From Thermoleophilia bacterium (lineage in GTDB: Bacteria; Actinomycetota; Thermoleophilia; Gaiellales; F1-60-MAGs149): 6,580 bases of DNA. Location: positions 1 to 6,580 of the forward strand of contig JAEMTW010000107.1 of assembly GCA_016462095.1 (NCBI GenBank). The letters run 5' to 3'. The notes beneath the pieces are model-generated. The model was not told the DNA's origin. It ran no database searches and saw nothing but the letters and a program-made list of their open reading frames with translations. Positions 5,453-6,580 of the stretch are shown here, piece by piece. The translations under genes were made by a program, and so were the position numbers. Every line of letters begins with the position of its first letter. Positions within the stretch are counted from its first letter, which is position 1.

Positions 5453-6235
5453 CTACGGATTGGACTGACCATTTGCAAGTGCGTTGGGCGATTTGATCGC
5501 CTCTTCGAGCCAGCCACGAATGTCCTCGATGTGCGCCCGCATGGCTGCACCAGCCAAAACAGGGTCGCCTGATTCGATGCCGGTGATGATCAGTTCGTGC
5601 GCCGACATGGTGCGTTCGAGGACGTCGGTACCAGCCATGATGCGTTGGCGCAGTGTCGAGCCGAGGTGCCAGACCGATTCGATCAACTCGATCAGGAGCT
5701 CGTTGTCTGCCAGCTCGTGGATCGCGTGATGAAACTTACGGTCGGCCGCAAGGTTGCGGACGCCATCTTGGTCGGCGTGGATCGCAGCGGCGAGGCGGTG
5801 GAGTCGCTTGATATCCGCCTTGGTGGCGCGCGTGGCAGCCAGCTCTGTCGCGCCGACTTCGAGCATGCCACGCACGTCCATTAGTGCGCTGGCCGAAGAG
5901 GCGTTGCGCTCGACGGCGTACAGCAGGGGCGTGGCGAGGCGTTCTGCGCTCAGTTCGGTGACGTACGTGCCAGACCCCTGGCGGGCTGACAGCACTCCCA
6001 TCGACGTGAGCGCACGAATTGCCTCGCGCACGGTCGAGCGCGAGACCTTCAGTTGTGCGGCGAGCTCGCGTTCAACCGGCAGACGATCGCCGGCCTGAAG
6101 TCCGAGCGTCTCGATCATCGTCAGCAGGATGTCGGCGGTCGCCTTGGTGTTGGCGGAGCGTTGACCGGTGGCTGCGCCAATCCGGCCAGCAACCGAGCCG
6201 AGCACGTGGCCGGCGTCGCCTGTCGGTTTCGTCAT
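5453..6235 (-). CDS. GntR-family transcriptional regulator, FCD (FadR) subfamily
   Basis: This 260-residue protein has an N-terminal winged helix-turn-helix (about 31-93), with the characteristic GDRLPVERELAAQLKVSRST segment, the VREAIRALTSMGVL recognition region and the G-SGTYV wing. The C-terminal all-helical FCD ligand domain (about 115-245) retains a likely metal site: D165 and H169 (D-x2-F-H), H213 and H235. Regulators of this type usually repress a neighbouring catabolic operon until they bind a carboxylate or related metabolite, so it is the likely regulator of the hydroxylase cluster. I prefer the ATG at 6233-6235 because it overlaps the stop of the VOC gene as ATGA, matching other junctions in the cluster. 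An in-frame ATG at 6254-6256 would add seven residues and overlap the VOC gene by 25 bases, without a visible Shine-Dalgarno site. The 30 or so residues before the helix-turn-helix are poorly conserved. Confidence 0.92.
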   Translation of the reverse strand: MTKPTGDAGHVLGSVAGRIGAATGQRSANTKATADILLTMIETLGLQAGDRLPVERELAAQLKVSRSTVREAIRALTSMGVLSARQGSGTYVTELSAERLATPLLYAVERNASSASALMDVRGMLEVGATELAATRATKADIKRLHRLAAAIHADQDGVRNLAADRKFHHAIHELADNELLIELIESVWHLGSTLRQRIMAGTDVLERTMSAHELIITGIESGDPVLAGAAMRAHIEDIRGWLEEAIKSPNALANGQSNP

Positions 6236-6580
6236 AACATCTGCTCTTTGGACCATTGATCATAAAGATACAGCGTCGCCCGCAGATTCTCGGCACTCTG
6301 GGGGAACGTATCGGCGAGGACCCGTAAGGGCACGCGTTCTCGACTGACTTGAGTCATGTCACGTTGCGTAAGTTCGACGAGGTTGCCGCTCGGGTCGCGC
6401 ACGTACATCTGGCCGCTGCCGTCAGGGAGCAGCGTGGCGGCGGCGAAGCCGGGCACATCGACGAGATACCCCTGCTCGATTGAGGCCAGAAACAACTCTT
6501 CGAAATTATCGATCTCAAAGGCAAGGTGATGACGGTCGGGCGCAGGCTCGGAGGCCGGAAAAAGATGGATCTGGCGTTGT
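6232..6580 (-). CDS. VOC (glyoxalase/dioxygenase) superfamily protein, C-terminal part only
   Basis: The frame is open to the edge of the window, so the N-terminal part is missing; about 115 residues are visible. The pattern QIHLFPASE...RHHLAFEIDNFEEL (from 6579 down to about 6490), then GSGQMYVRDPSGNLVEL (about 6415-6365), is typical of a vicinal-oxygen-chelate module. The His of HHLAF and the Glu of NLVEL are the usual metal ligands in such modules. A tail of about 40 residues follows the module and is not recognised. VOC proteins include extradiol dioxygenases, glyoxalase I, epimerases and resistance proteins; this fragment does not tell which. It shares the ATGA junction with the GntR gene, so the two are co-transcribed, and a role in the pathway controlled by that regulator is plausible. 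A TTG near 6495 lies inside the conserved module and is not the start. Confidence 0.85.
   Translation of the reverse strand, partial: QRQIHLFPASEPAPDRHHLAFEIDNFEELFLASIEQGYLVDVPGFAAATLLPDGSGQMYVRDPSGNLVELTQRDMTQVSRERVPLRVLADTFPQSAENLRATLYLYDQWSKEQML

Noticed and set aside
5450..5478. TTGCAA and TAGTCT, 17 bases apart on the minus strand, as a promoter for the hydroxylase genes
   Set aside because: The matches to the -35 and -10 consensus are only 4/6 and 3/6, which is near chance, so I did not annotate it.

Overview
This is a GC-rich window (roughly 60-65% GC judged by eye) from a bacterial chromosome or metagenome contig. Genes are tightly packed, with ATGA, TAATG and near-abutting junctions and one GTG start. 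High-GC Actinobacteria would fit, but no rRNA, tRNA or clade-specific marker is present, so the taxon is open.

Plus strand, 1-1144: the 3' part of a TIM-barrel protein of the 'phosphoenolpyruvate hydrolase' family (Tm-1-associated type), then a small single-domain cupin with its own Shine-Dalgarno site. This pair converges on a minus-strand cluster. Between the two lies a perfect 36-bp palindrome (1154-1189), most simply a shared bidirectional terminator.

Minus strand, read from right to left: the C-terminal part of a VOC (glyoxalase/dioxygenase fold) protein running off the window; a GntR-type repressor with an FCD ligand domain, coupled to it by ATGA; a 67-base gap with a hairpin and a weak FCD-type operator candidate; then four subunit genes of a molybdenum hydroxylase of the xanthine dehydrogenase family (FAD subunit, two-[2Fe-2S] subunit, and a molybdopterin subunit divided over two genes), joined by ATGA, ATGA and TAATG; finally a second cupin starting two codons after the last subunit's stop.

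The most unusual part is the molybdenum hydroxylase. Its large subunit, normally one polypeptide of about 750-800 residues, is encoded as a 456-residue N-terminal and a 368-residue C-terminal protein. The second has a strong ribosome binding site, so the division looks natural rather than a sequencing error. This resembles the NdhL/NdhM arrangement known from nicotinate dehydrogenase of Eubacterium barkeri. The position matching the purine-binding glutamate of xanthine dehydrogenase is valine, as in aldehyde oxidases, so xanthine is doubtful as substrate.

A reasonable reading is a regulated catabolic cluster in which the Mo enzyme hydroxylates an N-heterocycle or oxidises an aldehyde, and the cupin and VOC proteins act on the product. 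The substrate is not determined by the sequence.
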